Origin: a virus
Direction: 5' to 3' (one strand)
DNA: 25,894 nucleotides
Virus record (IMG/VR): IMGVR_UViG_3300022214_000016
Location: 1-25,894 of that record
Shown here: piece after piece, positions 20,338 to 25,894 of the stretch
Numbering within the stretch: the first letter of the stretch is position 1
How the letters are laid out: every line of letters starts with the position of its first letter
Program-made: the position numbers and the translations under genes
Notes under the pieces: generated by a model
Databases searched by the model: none
What the model was told of the DNA's origin: nothing
The model's input: the letters and a program-made list of their open reading frames with translations, nothing else

Positions 20338-20681
20338 AGCTGCCAGATCTTCACCTCAGCGGAGCCAAGACGGTCACGGGGCGGGAACTTCACCGCCCCG
20401 ATGGCCACCACCTGCGAATCATCAATCCACGCCACACCGTTCATCGCGTCAAGCAGGATCTTGAGCGCGTTGTCCACGTCACGCTTCTGTCCATCGGCAG
20501 GCTGAAAGAGGTTCACCATGATCGTGACCGGTCCCGTCAGCCTGATCCCTCCCGAGGCCTTGTAGGCCCACCCAGCATCGACCGCCCACTTCTTGGCCGA
20601 CGCTGTCTTCCTCACCCCACCGTTCACCTTCGACCTGTAGATCCTGTTCAGGCTCGGCGGGTACGGCAGGGTGAACGTCAC
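20334..20681 (-). CDS. rusA: RusA family Holliday junction resolvase
   Basis: 115 residues, normal for the family. RusA is a dimeric endonuclease that cuts four-way junctions during phage recombination. GTG at 20681 overlaps the stop of the preceding gene as GTGA; a longer reading upstream to 20801 is unlike RusA. The sequence begins TFTLPYPPSLNRIYR, and the core has KRDVDNALKILLDAM followed by IDDSQV. D68, D70 and D87, with K74, line up with the acidic and lysine active-site residues of E. coli RusA (D70, D72, D91, K76). All key residues are present. It is last in an inverted four-gene cassette. Its stop overlaps the converging gene. Confidence 0.9.
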   Translation of the reverse strand: MTFTLPYPPSLNRIYRSKVNGGVRKTASAKKWAVDAGWAYKASGGIRLTGPVTIMVNLFQPADGQKRDVDNALKILLDAMNGVAWIDDSQVVAIGAVKFPPRDRLGSAEVKIWQL

Positions 20682-20794
20682 CTTGGGTGCACCCAGCACT
20701 CTATCTTGCCACCCAGTACTTCCCCCTCTCCATCCAGCTTGTGCTGTAGAAGCACCGCTCTCTCCCCGTAGACCGGCCTTCCATGCATCCACAT
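20678..20794 (-). CDS. 38-residue peptide upstream of rusA
   Basis: 38 residues. ATG overlaps the nuclease stop as TGATG and the stop overlaps the RusA start as GTGA, so coupling holds on both sides. The sequence MWMHGRPVYGERAVLLQHKL followed by DGEGEVLGGKIECWVHPR looks like a small beta-rich peptide. Such a short gene would normally be ignored; the double coupling makes it credible. Longer upstream reading in this frame overlaps the nuclease and is rejected. Confidence 0.55.
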   Translation of the reverse strand: MWMHGRPVYGERAVLLQHKLDGEGEVLGGKIECWVHPR

Positions 20795-21264
20795 CACGCA
20801 TGGGAGTACGTCATCAGGCGGTCTGCCAATTCCGGCGAGAAAGGCTCCAGCAAAAACGCCGAGCGCGAAAAAAAGACCACTGGTTCCACGTCCTGCTCGT
20901 CTCCCCTGTCTTTCCTCCCTCCGATCCCGGGCTCCATCCTCACGCTTCTGAGATCGCATACCCCCACCTCCCTCTTGTCGGTCCATGCAACAACCAGCAC
21001 GGGCATGAAGGCGCTCGTCGCTGCCATCACGAGCATCGTGGTCGCCTTGTGCAGCGACAGCATGTACCGATCGTATGCTCTCTGCCGGATCTTCACCTCT
21101 ACCAGCCAGTGCTCGCGCACGTTCTCACCCATCGGCTGGAACACCCAGTCGCATGGGTAGTACCGTGGCGTGCGGTGCGGGATCATCAGCCGCGGCGTTG
21201 CAACAGCGAGAGCAACCTCGCGCTCTCGAGCGCGATCGGCGCTCGTCTCGTAGGATGGTCTCAC
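20794..21264 (-). CDS. PD-(D/E)XK-like nuclease candidate
   Basis: 156 residues; GTG at 21264 overlaps the preceding HTH stop as GTGA. Residues D39 (in PCDWVF) and E56-x-K58 (in WLVEVKIR), with E15 in the first helix, match the core of a PD-(D/E)XK nuclease; the downstream helix with SLHKATTMLVMAATSAFMP and VLVVAWTD fits the following helix and strand. I regard it as a VRR-NUC- or resolvase-like phage nuclease, most likely working with RusA on branched DNA. No family match was verified. It lies directly after a repressor-like gene. Confidence 0.62.
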   Translation of the reverse strand: MRPSYETSADRAREREVALAVATPRLMIPHRTPRYYPCDWVFQPMGENVREHWLVEVKIRQRAYDRYMLSLHKATTMLVMAATSAFMPVLVVAWTDKREVGVCDLRSVRMEPGIGGRKDRGDEQDVEPVVFFSRSAFLLEPFSPELADRLMTYSHA

Positions 21265-21494
21265 TGGCGCAGCCTGATGGACATGCCGAGGGCGTCGGCC
21301 ACCTCCAGCACCTTGGAGAACCGCGGCTCCTTGTCCTGACCGGCGGCGAATGCAACGATCCACCTGTAGGTCATCGGCGTGTTCGCGTTCAACTCGAGCA
21401 CCTTGCGCAGGACCGCAGCGTAGGCACCGTTCTGGCGCAGCTTGTTCCTCACCGTGTTGGTGATGTGCGCGACCTCCTCTGGCCGGGTTTGCAT
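21261..21494 (-). CDS. HTH transcription regulator (Cro/CI-like)
   Basis: 77 residues; ATG with ACAGGAAA about four bases upstream. The sequence VRNKLRQNGAYAAVLRKVLE, then NTPMTYRWIVAFAAGQDKEP and FSKVLEVADALGM, has the helix, turn and recognition-helix spacing of small phage HTH regulators (YxxxLxxVxxLxxxTxxxxRxxxG with LxxxADALGM). Likely a DNA-binding regulator of the divergent YqaJ gene and of its own cassette, inferred from the shared promoter region. It opens the inverted cassette. Confidence 0.72.
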   Translation of the reverse strand: MQTRPEEVAHITNTVRNKLRQNGAYAAVLRKVLELNANTPMTYRWIVAFAAGQDKEPRFSKVLEVADALGMSIRLRQ

Positions 21495-21552
21495 TTTCCT
21501 GTCCGTCTGCGATAGAATCCTAACCCTACGTCCACGGAGGAGGACCTGTCAA
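21489..21552. promoter_or_regulatory. Divergent promoter region between HTH gene and yqaJ
   Basis: Plus strand: TTGCAT (21489-21494), 18-base spacer, TAGAAT (21513-21518) toward YqaJ; the -10 is good and the -35 weak. Minus strand: TTGACA (21552-21547), 18-base spacer, TAGGGT (21528-21523) toward the HTH gene. The two overlap, so a regulator bound between them could switch between directions. The same TAGGGT -10 appears at 11304-11309. Confidence 0.5.
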
Positions 21553-22451
21553 TGCCACTGACTTTGGAGCAGCTGAAGGCGAGGATGGCCGGCATCGGAG
21601 GTAGCGATGCAGCTGCTGTGCTTGGCCTGCGCAGCGCTCGCTGCACAGCTCTCGAGGTGTACAGGTCCAAGGTGCAGGAGCCGGTCCCGGAAGAAGCCCC
21701 GGATGGGCCGCGCGTGTGGGGCAACCTGCTCGAGGATGCGATCGCCAAGCACTACGCGAAGCAGCACGATCTCATGCTCTTCACTCCCGGCACGATGGTG
21801 CGGGCTGGAATGCCAGCAGTCGCGACCGTCGACAGGATTGTCGACATGGGCTCGAGGCCGCTCGACCCGGAGCGCGCGCTGGAGATCAAGACGTCGGATC
21901 GTTCGCTCGCGTGGCGCTGGGGCCCGTCTGGCGGTGACCATCTGCCAGAAGAGTACTGGGTGCAGGTGCAGCACTACTACGCTGTCATCCCGACGCTGGT
22001 GCGTATCGACGTCGCCTGCCTGATCGGCGGCAACGACTACCGCGAGTACAAGGTCTCGAAGGACGAGAGCTTCTGTCGTGATCTGCTCGAGGCCGAGCGC
22101 GCATGGTGGGAGCGGCATGTGATCCCTCGGTTTCCTCCAGATGCGACCGAGGCAGATCTTCCAACCCTGAAGAAGCTCTACCCCGGCACCGACGGCAGTA
22201 CGATCGAGCTTCCTGTTGCAGCTCAAGCGTGGCACGCTGTTCGTGAGGATGCCATGGCCCAGATCAGAGACCTGAATACCGTGAGCGATGTCGCCATGGC
22301 GAACATCCTGCGCGCGATGGGCAACGCAGCGATCGGCCTGCTTCCCGGTGGTGTGCGCTACGAGAGAAAGCTGATCAAGAAGAAGGCGTACAGCGTCGGT
22401 GACGTCGAGTACATGGACACGCGGTCCATCAAGGGCCGCGCGCGCCAATGA
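21552..22451 (+). CDS. YqaJ-type recombination exonuclease
   Basis: 299 residues; ATG with GGAGGAGG about eight bases upstream. YqaJ-family nucleases degrade one strand of duplex DNA ends, making 3' tails for single-strand annealing. Visible motifs are GIGGSDAAAVLG (residues 14-25), WGNLLEDAIAKHYA (56-69), D94 (in ATVDRIVD) with E111-x-K113 (in LEIKTS), and YWVQVQHYYAV, giving the D-(E)xK active site and the downstream Gln-Tyr helix. The length is normal. It is first in a rightward group that also has an HNH-like and a putative annealing protein, forming a recombination unit. No deviation from the family was seen. Confidence 0.9.
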   Translation: MPLTLEQLKARMAGIGGSDAAAVLGLRSARCTALEVYRSKVQEPVPEEAPDGPRVWGNLLEDAIAKHYAKQHDLMLFTPGTMVRAGMPAVATVDRIVDMGSRPLDPERALEIKTSDRSLAWRWGPSGGDHLPEEYWVQVQHYYAVIPTLVRIDVACLIGGNDYREYKVSKDESFCRDLLEAERAWWERHVIPRFPPDATEADLPTLKKLYPGTDGSTIELPVAAQAWHAVREDAMAQIRDLNTVSDVAMANILRAMGNAAIGLLPGGVRYERKLIKKKAYSVGDVEYMDTRSIKGRARQ

Positions 22452-22618
22452 GCGAGCGCGAGCAGAGGGCGGTGGAATTGCTGCGTCAAGCGCATTGTCC
22501 TAATTGCGATGGTAGCGGCGTGTACGCAGTCCATCATCCGACTACCGGAGAGGCTATGCCAGAGCAGTGCCAATGGTGCTGGGAGCGCGATTCTATCCTC
22601 GGAGACCACCATGCCTAA
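22448..22618 (+). CDS. 56-residue zinc-knuckle peptide
   Basis: 56 residues; ATG overlaps the YqaJ stop as ATGA. C17-x2-C20 followed by DGSG, and C41-x2-C44, form a DnaJ-like CxxCxGxG-type zinc site in MSERE...HCPNCDGSGVYAV and PEQCQWCWER. Probably binds zinc and a protein or nucleic acid partner; nothing further can be said. It overlaps the next gene by eight bases. Confidence 0.7.
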   Translation: MSEREQRAVELLRQAHCPNCDGSGVYAVHHPTTGEAMPEQCQWCWERDSILGDHHA

Positions 22619-22826
22619 GCGCAAGCGGCTGTTCGCTATACAAGCGTATGGCACCTACGGTGGTGGGTGGGCATTAGTGTTCGCGGTGGATGAGGCGAGA
22701 GCAAGGAAAATAGCTTCTACGATTAAAGATTCAATTTGGTTTACGAGATACGACGACCCTAGCGAAGTCGTTGAGTTGGCCCTCGATGGAGAGGGCCTGC
22801 TTTATCACTATGAAACTGGCGAATAA
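22611..22826 (+). CDS. Hypothetical small protein
   Basis: 71 residues; ATG at 22611 with GGAGA about seven bases upstream, overlapping the preceding gene by eight bases. MPKRKRLFAIQAYGTYGGGW, VFAVDEARARKIASTIKDSI and a final strand give a small alpha/beta protein. Composition is AT-richer than the YqaJ gene. It has the same size and general layout as the proteins at 15670 and 25001; whether they are related is untested. Confidence 0.68.
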   Translation: MPKRKRLFAIQAYGTYGGGWALVFAVDEARARKIASTIKDSIWFTRYDDPSEVVELALDGEGLLYHYETGE

Positions 22827-22843
22827 CGCCGCCCGGAGGCTCC

Positions 22844-23635
22844 ATGCCCGCTAACCCCATGACCGCGAGAGAGGCCGTGCTGAAGGCGGCGGAGATTGCT
22901 CGGCAGACAGCTCGTTGTCCGCGTAATGCCGTCGGTGTTGCGCGTGACGAGACATCTGGCTGGTTCAGCGCCGATCAGTACCGCGAAGAAGGCGCAGATG
23001 CTGTCGCTGATGCTCTCAGCGCCTTTGCAGACACCCTCCCCGAAGGGCCGCAGACAGAGCGAGACGCGGTGGTGCCGGAGGGGTGCATCGAGTGTATGCA
23101 TGAAGCGTCCGACATTCTTGAAGGGGTACGTCCGATGCGTGGTCCAATCGTGGACGAACTGTGGGGCTTCTCGCTTATGCTGCGCGACCTCGCCGCCGCC
23201 CCTGCCGCAGCCATGTCCGCCGACAGCGACCGGGCGAAGCTGGAAGAAGGGCCGCAGACAGAGCGAGACGCGGCTAGGTACAGGTGGCTGCAACGGCGCG
23301 TCGATATTTATGGCTTCCTAAACATGCCAGATGACATACTGGATGCTTTCTACGACTTCGATGGCAACAAGCTGGATCAGGCCATCGACGCAGCCATGTC
23401 CGCCGACAGCGACCGGGCGAAGCTGGAAGAAGGGCCGCAGGCAGAGCGAGACGCGGCCAAGGGAATCAAGGAACTCGACCTCGACGGACTTGAGCTAACT
23501 CCGGGGACAACGCTCATAGGCAAGGCCACGAAACATGACGGCGAGTGGCGCTGCTTAGCGAATTGGCATGGCTCTATGGTCGTTGTGGCGCTGAACATTA
23601 CTGCCGCCGACAGCGACCGGGCGAAGAACAAGTGA
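22844..23635 (+). CDS. Modular protein with repeat-bounded domains
   Basis: 263 residues; ATG with GGAGG four bases upstream. A repeated stretch of about 23 residues (MSADSDRAKLEEGP, then Q(T/A)ERDAA) occurs twice in full and twice in part (residues about 67-76, 125-144, 186-205, 254-261), separating different modules: an N-terminal helical part, an aromatic segment with RYRWLQRRVDIYGFLNMPDD, and a beta-rich part with TPGTTLIGKATKHDGEWRCL. The gene therefore looks assembled from exchangeable blocks flanked by near-identical DNA. The RYRWL...AIDAAM module is common in prophages. No enzyme motif was seen. Its stop overlaps the next GTG. Confidence 0.72.
   Translation: MPANPMTAREAVLKAAEIARQTARCPRNAVGVARDETSGWFSADQYREEGADAVADALSAFADTLPEGPQTERDAVVPEGCIECMHEASDILEGVRPMRGPIVDELWGFSLMLRDLAAAPAAAMSADSDRAKLEEGPQTERDAARYRWLQRRVDIYGFLNMPDDILDAFYDFDGNKLDQAIDAAMSADSDRAKLEEGPQAERDAAKGIKELDLDGLELTPGTTLIGKATKHDGEWRCLANWHGSMVVVALNITAADSDRAKNK
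23042..23069 (+). repeat. Partial copy (3' part) of module-boundary repeat
   Basis: 28 bases identical to 23246-23273 within the full repeat; the 5' half of the unit is missing. Confidence 0.9.
23206..23274 (+). repeat. Module-boundary repeat, full copy 1
   Basis: 69 bases matching 23389-23457 with a single substitution, inside the 263-residue modular gene. Confidence 0.95.
23389..23457 (+). repeat. Module-boundary repeat, full copy 2
   Basis: 69 bases, one substitution relative to 23206-23274, 183 bases downstream of copy 1 (61 codons, in frame). Confidence 0.95.
23604..23626 (+). repeat. Partial copy (5' part) of module-boundary repeat
   Basis: 23 bases matching the 5' part of the repeat unit, at the very end of the modular gene. 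Confidence 0.85.
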
Positions 23636-23997
23636 AGCCGGTTCCTGCTGGCCTGACATTCGAGCAAGCGCTGCTGCGCGGCTATATCGGCCGCATCGAG
23701 CATCGCGGCTACCGCGAGTGGATCAAGACGCTGCCATGCGACACGTGCGGTCGCGCCGGGCCGAGCGATCCGAGCCACTTCAACGGCTTCAAAGGCATGG
23801 GCACCAAGTCGCCTGACTGGTGGTGCATTCCGCAGTGCCGCAGGTGCCACGAGGAGTACGAGCGCTATGGCGACGCGCTCTGGCGCGCGAATGGGACCTT
23901 CGTGGCGCGCGCCGCGCTGTACCTGCTGCGCGCGATCGTCGAAGGTAAACTGATCTGGAAAGGAGAGGCACATGGACCAAGAGCAGCAAAGCGCTGA
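23632..23997 (+). CDS. HNH-like putative nuclease (DUF968/DUF1364-type)
   Basis: 121 residues; GTG overlaps the preceding stop as GTGA. C36-x2-C39, D46-P-S-H49 and C69-x2-C72-H73 with PCDTCGRAGPSDPSHFNGF, then GMGTKSPDWWCIPQCRRCHE, match the zinc-beta-metal fold of phage HNH-type proteins of the DUF968/DUF1364 kind. These usually lie in recombination or Nin-like regions and may cut branched or single-stranded DNA. All expected metal and catalytic positions are present. It overlaps the annealing-protein candidate by 26 bases. Confidence 0.72.
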   Translation: MKPVPAGLTFEQALLRGYIGRIEHRGYREWIKTLPCDTCGRAGPSDPSHFNGFKGMGTKSPDWWCIPQCRRCHEEYERYGDALWRANGTFVARAALYLLRAIVEGKLIWKGEAHGPRAAKR

Positions 23998-24793
23998 ACT
24001 GGTGGTGGTGGAACCCTCGGCTCTGGAGGCGCTCAACAGGGCAGAGATCGACACGCTGATCACGACCGCGAAGAGGTACCCGCGCTCGATCACCGAGTTC
24101 AGGAAGCGCTGCAACGATCTCGCCACGCTCGATTCCTTCATCGCCGCCGAGTGCACCTACAAGCTCAAGCGTGGCGGCAAGGAGATCGTCGGCCCGACCG
24201 CTCGCTTCGCCGAGATCGTCGCTCACAGCTGGGGAAACTGCCGTGCCGGCGCGCGCGTGATCAGCGTTGGAGAGAGGATGATCACCGCGCAAGGCTACTT
24301 CGCTGACCTCGAGGCGAACGTGGCCATCCAGTACGAGGTGCAGAGGCGCATCACCAACAAGGACGGCGAGCGCTTCAACGACGACATGATCGGCGTGACC
24401 GGCAATGCCGCCTGCTCCATCGCGCTCAGGAACGCTGTCCTGAAGGGCGTTCCCAAGGCGATCTGGAACCCGATGTGGGAGCGCTCGAGGCAGGCCGCGA
24501 AGGGCGACATCTCCACGCTGATCGACAGGCGCAACGCGGCATTCGATCAGCTGGCCAAGATGGGCGTGCAGGCCGATCGCGTCTTCAACGCTCTCGGCGT
24601 GGGCGGGCCTGCCGACATCGGTCTGGATGAGTTGGTCGAGCTGAACCAGCTGATCACCGCGATCAACGAGGGCGACCAGTCCATCGACGACGCGTTCCCG
24701 CAGGTCACCGTCGCCCCTCGCCGGGCGGAGGCCAAGACCGCCGAGAAGAGCGCGAAGGAACTGGCCGCGGAAGCCGCCTGTGGGAAGGAGTAG
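23972..24793 (+). CDS. Putative single-strand annealing recombinase (RecT/Erf-like role)
   Basis: 273 residues; ATG with AAAGGAGAG about six bases upstream. The core reads GPTARFAEIVAHSWGNCRAG, then a strand with ISVGERMITAQGYFADLEAN and VAIQYEVQRRITNKDGERFN, then DDMIGVTGNAACSIALRNAV followed by LKGVPKAIWN. This GPxxRFAExxAxxWGN...D(L/M)E...ACSIALRNA pattern is one I associate with uncharacterised phage proteins encoded beside exonucleases. RecT and Erf proteins pair with YqaJ exonucleases, and this gene shares that operon, so an annealing role is a reasoned inference. The C-terminus is an acidic and Lys-rich tail. Sequence similarity to RecT or Erf is not evident by eye. Confidence 0.55.
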   Translation: MDQEQQSAELVVVEPSALEALNRAEIDTLITTAKRYPRSITEFRKRCNDLATLDSFIAAECTYKLKRGGKEIVGPTARFAEIVAHSWGNCRAGARVISVGERMITAQGYFADLEANVAIQYEVQRRITNKDGERFNDDMIGVTGNAACSIALRNAVLKGVPKAIWNPMWERSRQAAKGDISTLIDRRNAAFDQLAKMGVQADRVFNALGVGGPADIGLDELVELNQLITAINEGDQSIDDAFPQVTVAPRRAEAKTAEKSAKELAAEAACGKE

Positions 24794-25004
24794 CGCGAAC
24801 AACTGCGGCTGGATCATATGCCTCGAGCGCAAGGGCCCGAAGGGTGGTCGCTCGACCGTAGATCTGAGCGGAGTGCTGGTGACGCAGTCCGGCGCGCTGC
24901 AGATGTTGGAGCTCCTGCGTAGGCAAGGCCACGACGGTGCGTACGTGGCCGATGCCATGGACAAATCGCGCACCAGAATCACTACCCAAGGATGGATCAC
25001 ATGA
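24780..25004 (+). CDS. Hypothetical small protein
   Basis: 74 residues; GTG at 24780 within the end of the preceding gene, with no convincing ribosome site, so the start is uncertain. NNCGWIICLERKGPKGGRST leads to a helix (GALQMLELLRRQGHDGAYVA) and a final TRITTQGWIT. It could be a small DNA-binding or regulatory protein but shows no clear motif. Its stop overlaps the next start as ATGA. Confidence 0.55.
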   Translation: MGRSSANNCGWIICLERKGPKGGRSTVDLSGVLVTQSGALQMLELLRRQGHDGAYVADAMDKSRTRITTQGWIT

Positions 25005-25216
25005 GCAAGAGAATCTACGTCGTCGAGGTCAACCTCAGCGTGCTGCACGGCTACGCGCAGGAGGAAGGTGCCAAGCCCGCCACCTTCCGTCGGCTGGTGA
25101 ATGCCTCCACGCCGGCCGCGGCGGAGCGCGCGATCTACGGCAAGGCGATCAACGCCCGCTACGCCGAGCAGGCGGACCTGCTGGACGTGTCCTCCTCGGA
25201 CATCGTGCAGGCATGA
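25001..25216 (+). CDS. Hypothetical small protein
   Basis: 71 residues; ATG at 25001 with AAGGA eight bases upstream; an ATG at 24992 is nearer that site and less likely. MSKRIYVVEVNLSVLHGYAQ, then a helix around TPAAAERAIYGKAINARYAE, gives a strand-helix layout like the 71-residue proteins at 15670 and 22611. The stop overlaps the next start as ATGA. Confidence 0.68.
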   Translation: MSKRIYVVEVNLSVLHGYAQEEGAKPATFRRLVNASTPAAAERAIYGKAINARYAEQADLLDVSSSDIVQA

Positions 25217-25518
25217 GCTTCAGGTACGGGCCAGCACCAATGCCGGACGGGGAGGTCCTCGCCCGGCTGTCGGAAGGCTGGACCCTGCGCATGAACAGGG
25301 GGGTCCTGTACTTCGGGATCTTCCTGTGCCATGGGCGGGAGAGGCTGGCCATCAATCGGCCATGCTTCAGCCGGCTACGGCAGGCCGGGCTGATCAGGTA
25401 CGTCAGGCCAGCCACCGCCAAGCTGACTCCGGCCGGTATCAAGGCAGCCGGCGAATGGCGCTCCCAGAACCCAGCCGGAGGCGCAGGAGAGGCGCTGGCC
25501 GAACGGGCGGTGGGCTAG
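25213..25518 (+). CDS. Small winged-helix-like protein
   Basis: 101 residues; ATG overlaps the preceding stop as ATGA. The sequence MSFRYGPAPMPDGEVLARLS, INRPCFSRLRQAGLIRYVRP and KLTPAGIKAAGEWRS has the helix, strand and final helix order often seen in short winged-helix proteins (RLRQxGLIRY...LTPAGxKAA). A DNA-binding role is possible. The tail is Ala/Gly-rich. Its TAG stop is shared with the converging gene through CTAG (25515-25518). Confidence 0.65.
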   Translation: MSFRYGPAPMPDGEVLARLSEGWTLRMNRGVLYFGIFLCHGRERLAINRPCFSRLRQAGLIRYVRPATAKLTPAGIKAAGEWRSQNPAGGAGEALAERAVG

Positions 25519-25894
25519 ACCTTGCCGGCCTTGCGCTCGCTGGAGCGCATCTGGGCCACGCCCAGCAGGGTTCCGAGCACGCCCAACGCTTCCGTGGTGT
25601 CCAGAGGCGGCAGGTCCGGCACGTCCGGCACCCCGGCCACCTTCAGGCACCACGGCAGCAGCGCCCTGAGCGCCGGGTAGATCAGGGCCAGACAGACCGC
25701 CGCCCAGCCGGCGAATGGACGCCAGCCGCCCTTGAAGATGCCGGCCTGACCGGCCTCGATCTTGTTGACCTCGATCTGGCCCTTGGCGAGCTCTGTCTCG
25801 GAGGCGAGCTGTGCCTTGGCCAGATCCACCTCGAGCGCCCTCAGGGCCACCAGCTGCTCACCGGTCATGTTCCCCATGGCCACGGCAGTCTGCT
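25515..25894 (-). CDS. 3TM holin-like protein (GTA_holin_3TM type), start possibly outside window
   Basis: At least 122 residues in frame, open to the window edge. GTG at 25883 and ATGs at 25877 and 25868 exist but none has a convincing ribosome site, so the real start may lie further right. An amphipathic N-terminal helix (VALRALEVDLAKAQLASETE) leads to KGGWRPFAGWAAVCLALIYP and PWCLKVAGV, then a final hydrophobic helix (EALGVLGTLLGVAQMRSSER). GWRPFAGW followed by LG-rich helices is diagnostic for the three-transmembrane holin family in phages of Gram-negative bacteria, which form lesions in the inner membrane for lysis. It likely starts the lysis or late unit to the right. Confidence 0.8.
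   Translation of the reverse strand, partial: QTAVAMGNMTGEQLVALRALEVDLAKAQLASETELAKGQIEVNKIEAGQAGIFKGGWRPFAGWAAVCLALIYPALRALLPWCLKVAGVPDVPDLPPLDTTEALGVLGTLLGVAQMRSSERKAGKV

Noticed and set aside
20682-20801. A longer RusA reading up to 20801
   Set aside because: The extra N-terminal 40 residues do not resemble RusA and overlap the doubly coupled 38-codon gene; GTG at 20681 gives the normal RusA length.
22844-23635. CRISPR-like array from the repeated 69-base units
   Set aside because: Only two full copies, the spacers are unequal, and repeats and spacers are read in frame as protein.
23789-25048. A 419-codon minus-strand frame opposite the annealing-protein candidate
   Set aside because: Antisense of coding DNA with strong codon-position GC bias; no ribosome site and a repetitive Arg/Leu/Ala/Asp composition.

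Overview
This window is a fragment of a tailed double-stranded DNA bacteriophage (or prophage) genome, roughly 60-65% GC by eye, most likely infecting a GC-rich Gram-negative bacterium. The hallmarks are a large terminase, a portal protein, a right-handed beta-helix tail-spike-like protein, a small-terminase-like protein, a YqaJ recombination exonuclease, a RusA resolvase, a DUF932 protein and a 3TM holin-like protein. No integrase, DNA polymerase, RNA polymerase, tRNA or CRISPR array was seen. Host and lifestyle cannot be settled from this stretch.

Region 1 (1-11077, minus strand) is the late, virion-building operon, read right to left: small terminase (10574-11077), three small proteins including a two-helix membrane protein, a 46-residue peptide, large terminase (7943-9526), a coiled-coil protein, a promoter candidate (7407-7434), an FCCH-domain structural protein, a 98-residue protein, portal (4078-6543), a zinc-knuckle protein, a small structural protein, and receptor-side proteins: a beta-sandwich protein, a beta-helix tail-spike candidate, a tandem-duplicated virion protein and a truncated gene at the left edge. 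No major capsid gene is recognisable here; it is probably beyond the left edge.

Region 2 (11078-11345) is a divergent control region with an iterated GTTGA motif and a rightward promoter candidate. Region 3 (11346-19709, plus strand) is an early operon of more than twenty tightly packed small genes, coupled by ATGA, GTGA or TGATG overlaps. It begins with a winged-helix replication-type protein and ends with a winged-helix regulator and a DUF932 gene closed by a strong intrinsic terminator. It is interrupted at 13943-14434 by about 490 bases without a convincing gene: a promoter with operator-like inverted repeats followed by a GC-rich, hairpin-dense stretch that could be a structured leader or non-coding RNA.

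Region 4 (19721-25518) is a recombination and accessory segment. An inverted minus-strand cassette (HTH regulator, PD-(D/E)XK nuclease, 38-residue peptide, RusA) lies between two plus-strand blocks. The right block carries YqaJ exonuclease, an HNH-like protein and a candidate single-strand annealing protein, and so looks like a phage homologous-recombination unit. It also has a gene built from repeat-bounded modules. At the right edge a minus-strand holin-like gene (25515-25894, start possibly outside) opens what may be the lysis or late region.

Two genome-scale patterns stand out. The palindrome CTCGAG occurs about 54 times by hand count (about 9 expected from composition) but is absent from several patches, including the first 4 kb and other AT-richer genes. 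Both convergent gene pairs share their stop codons inside a CTAG tetranucleotide.
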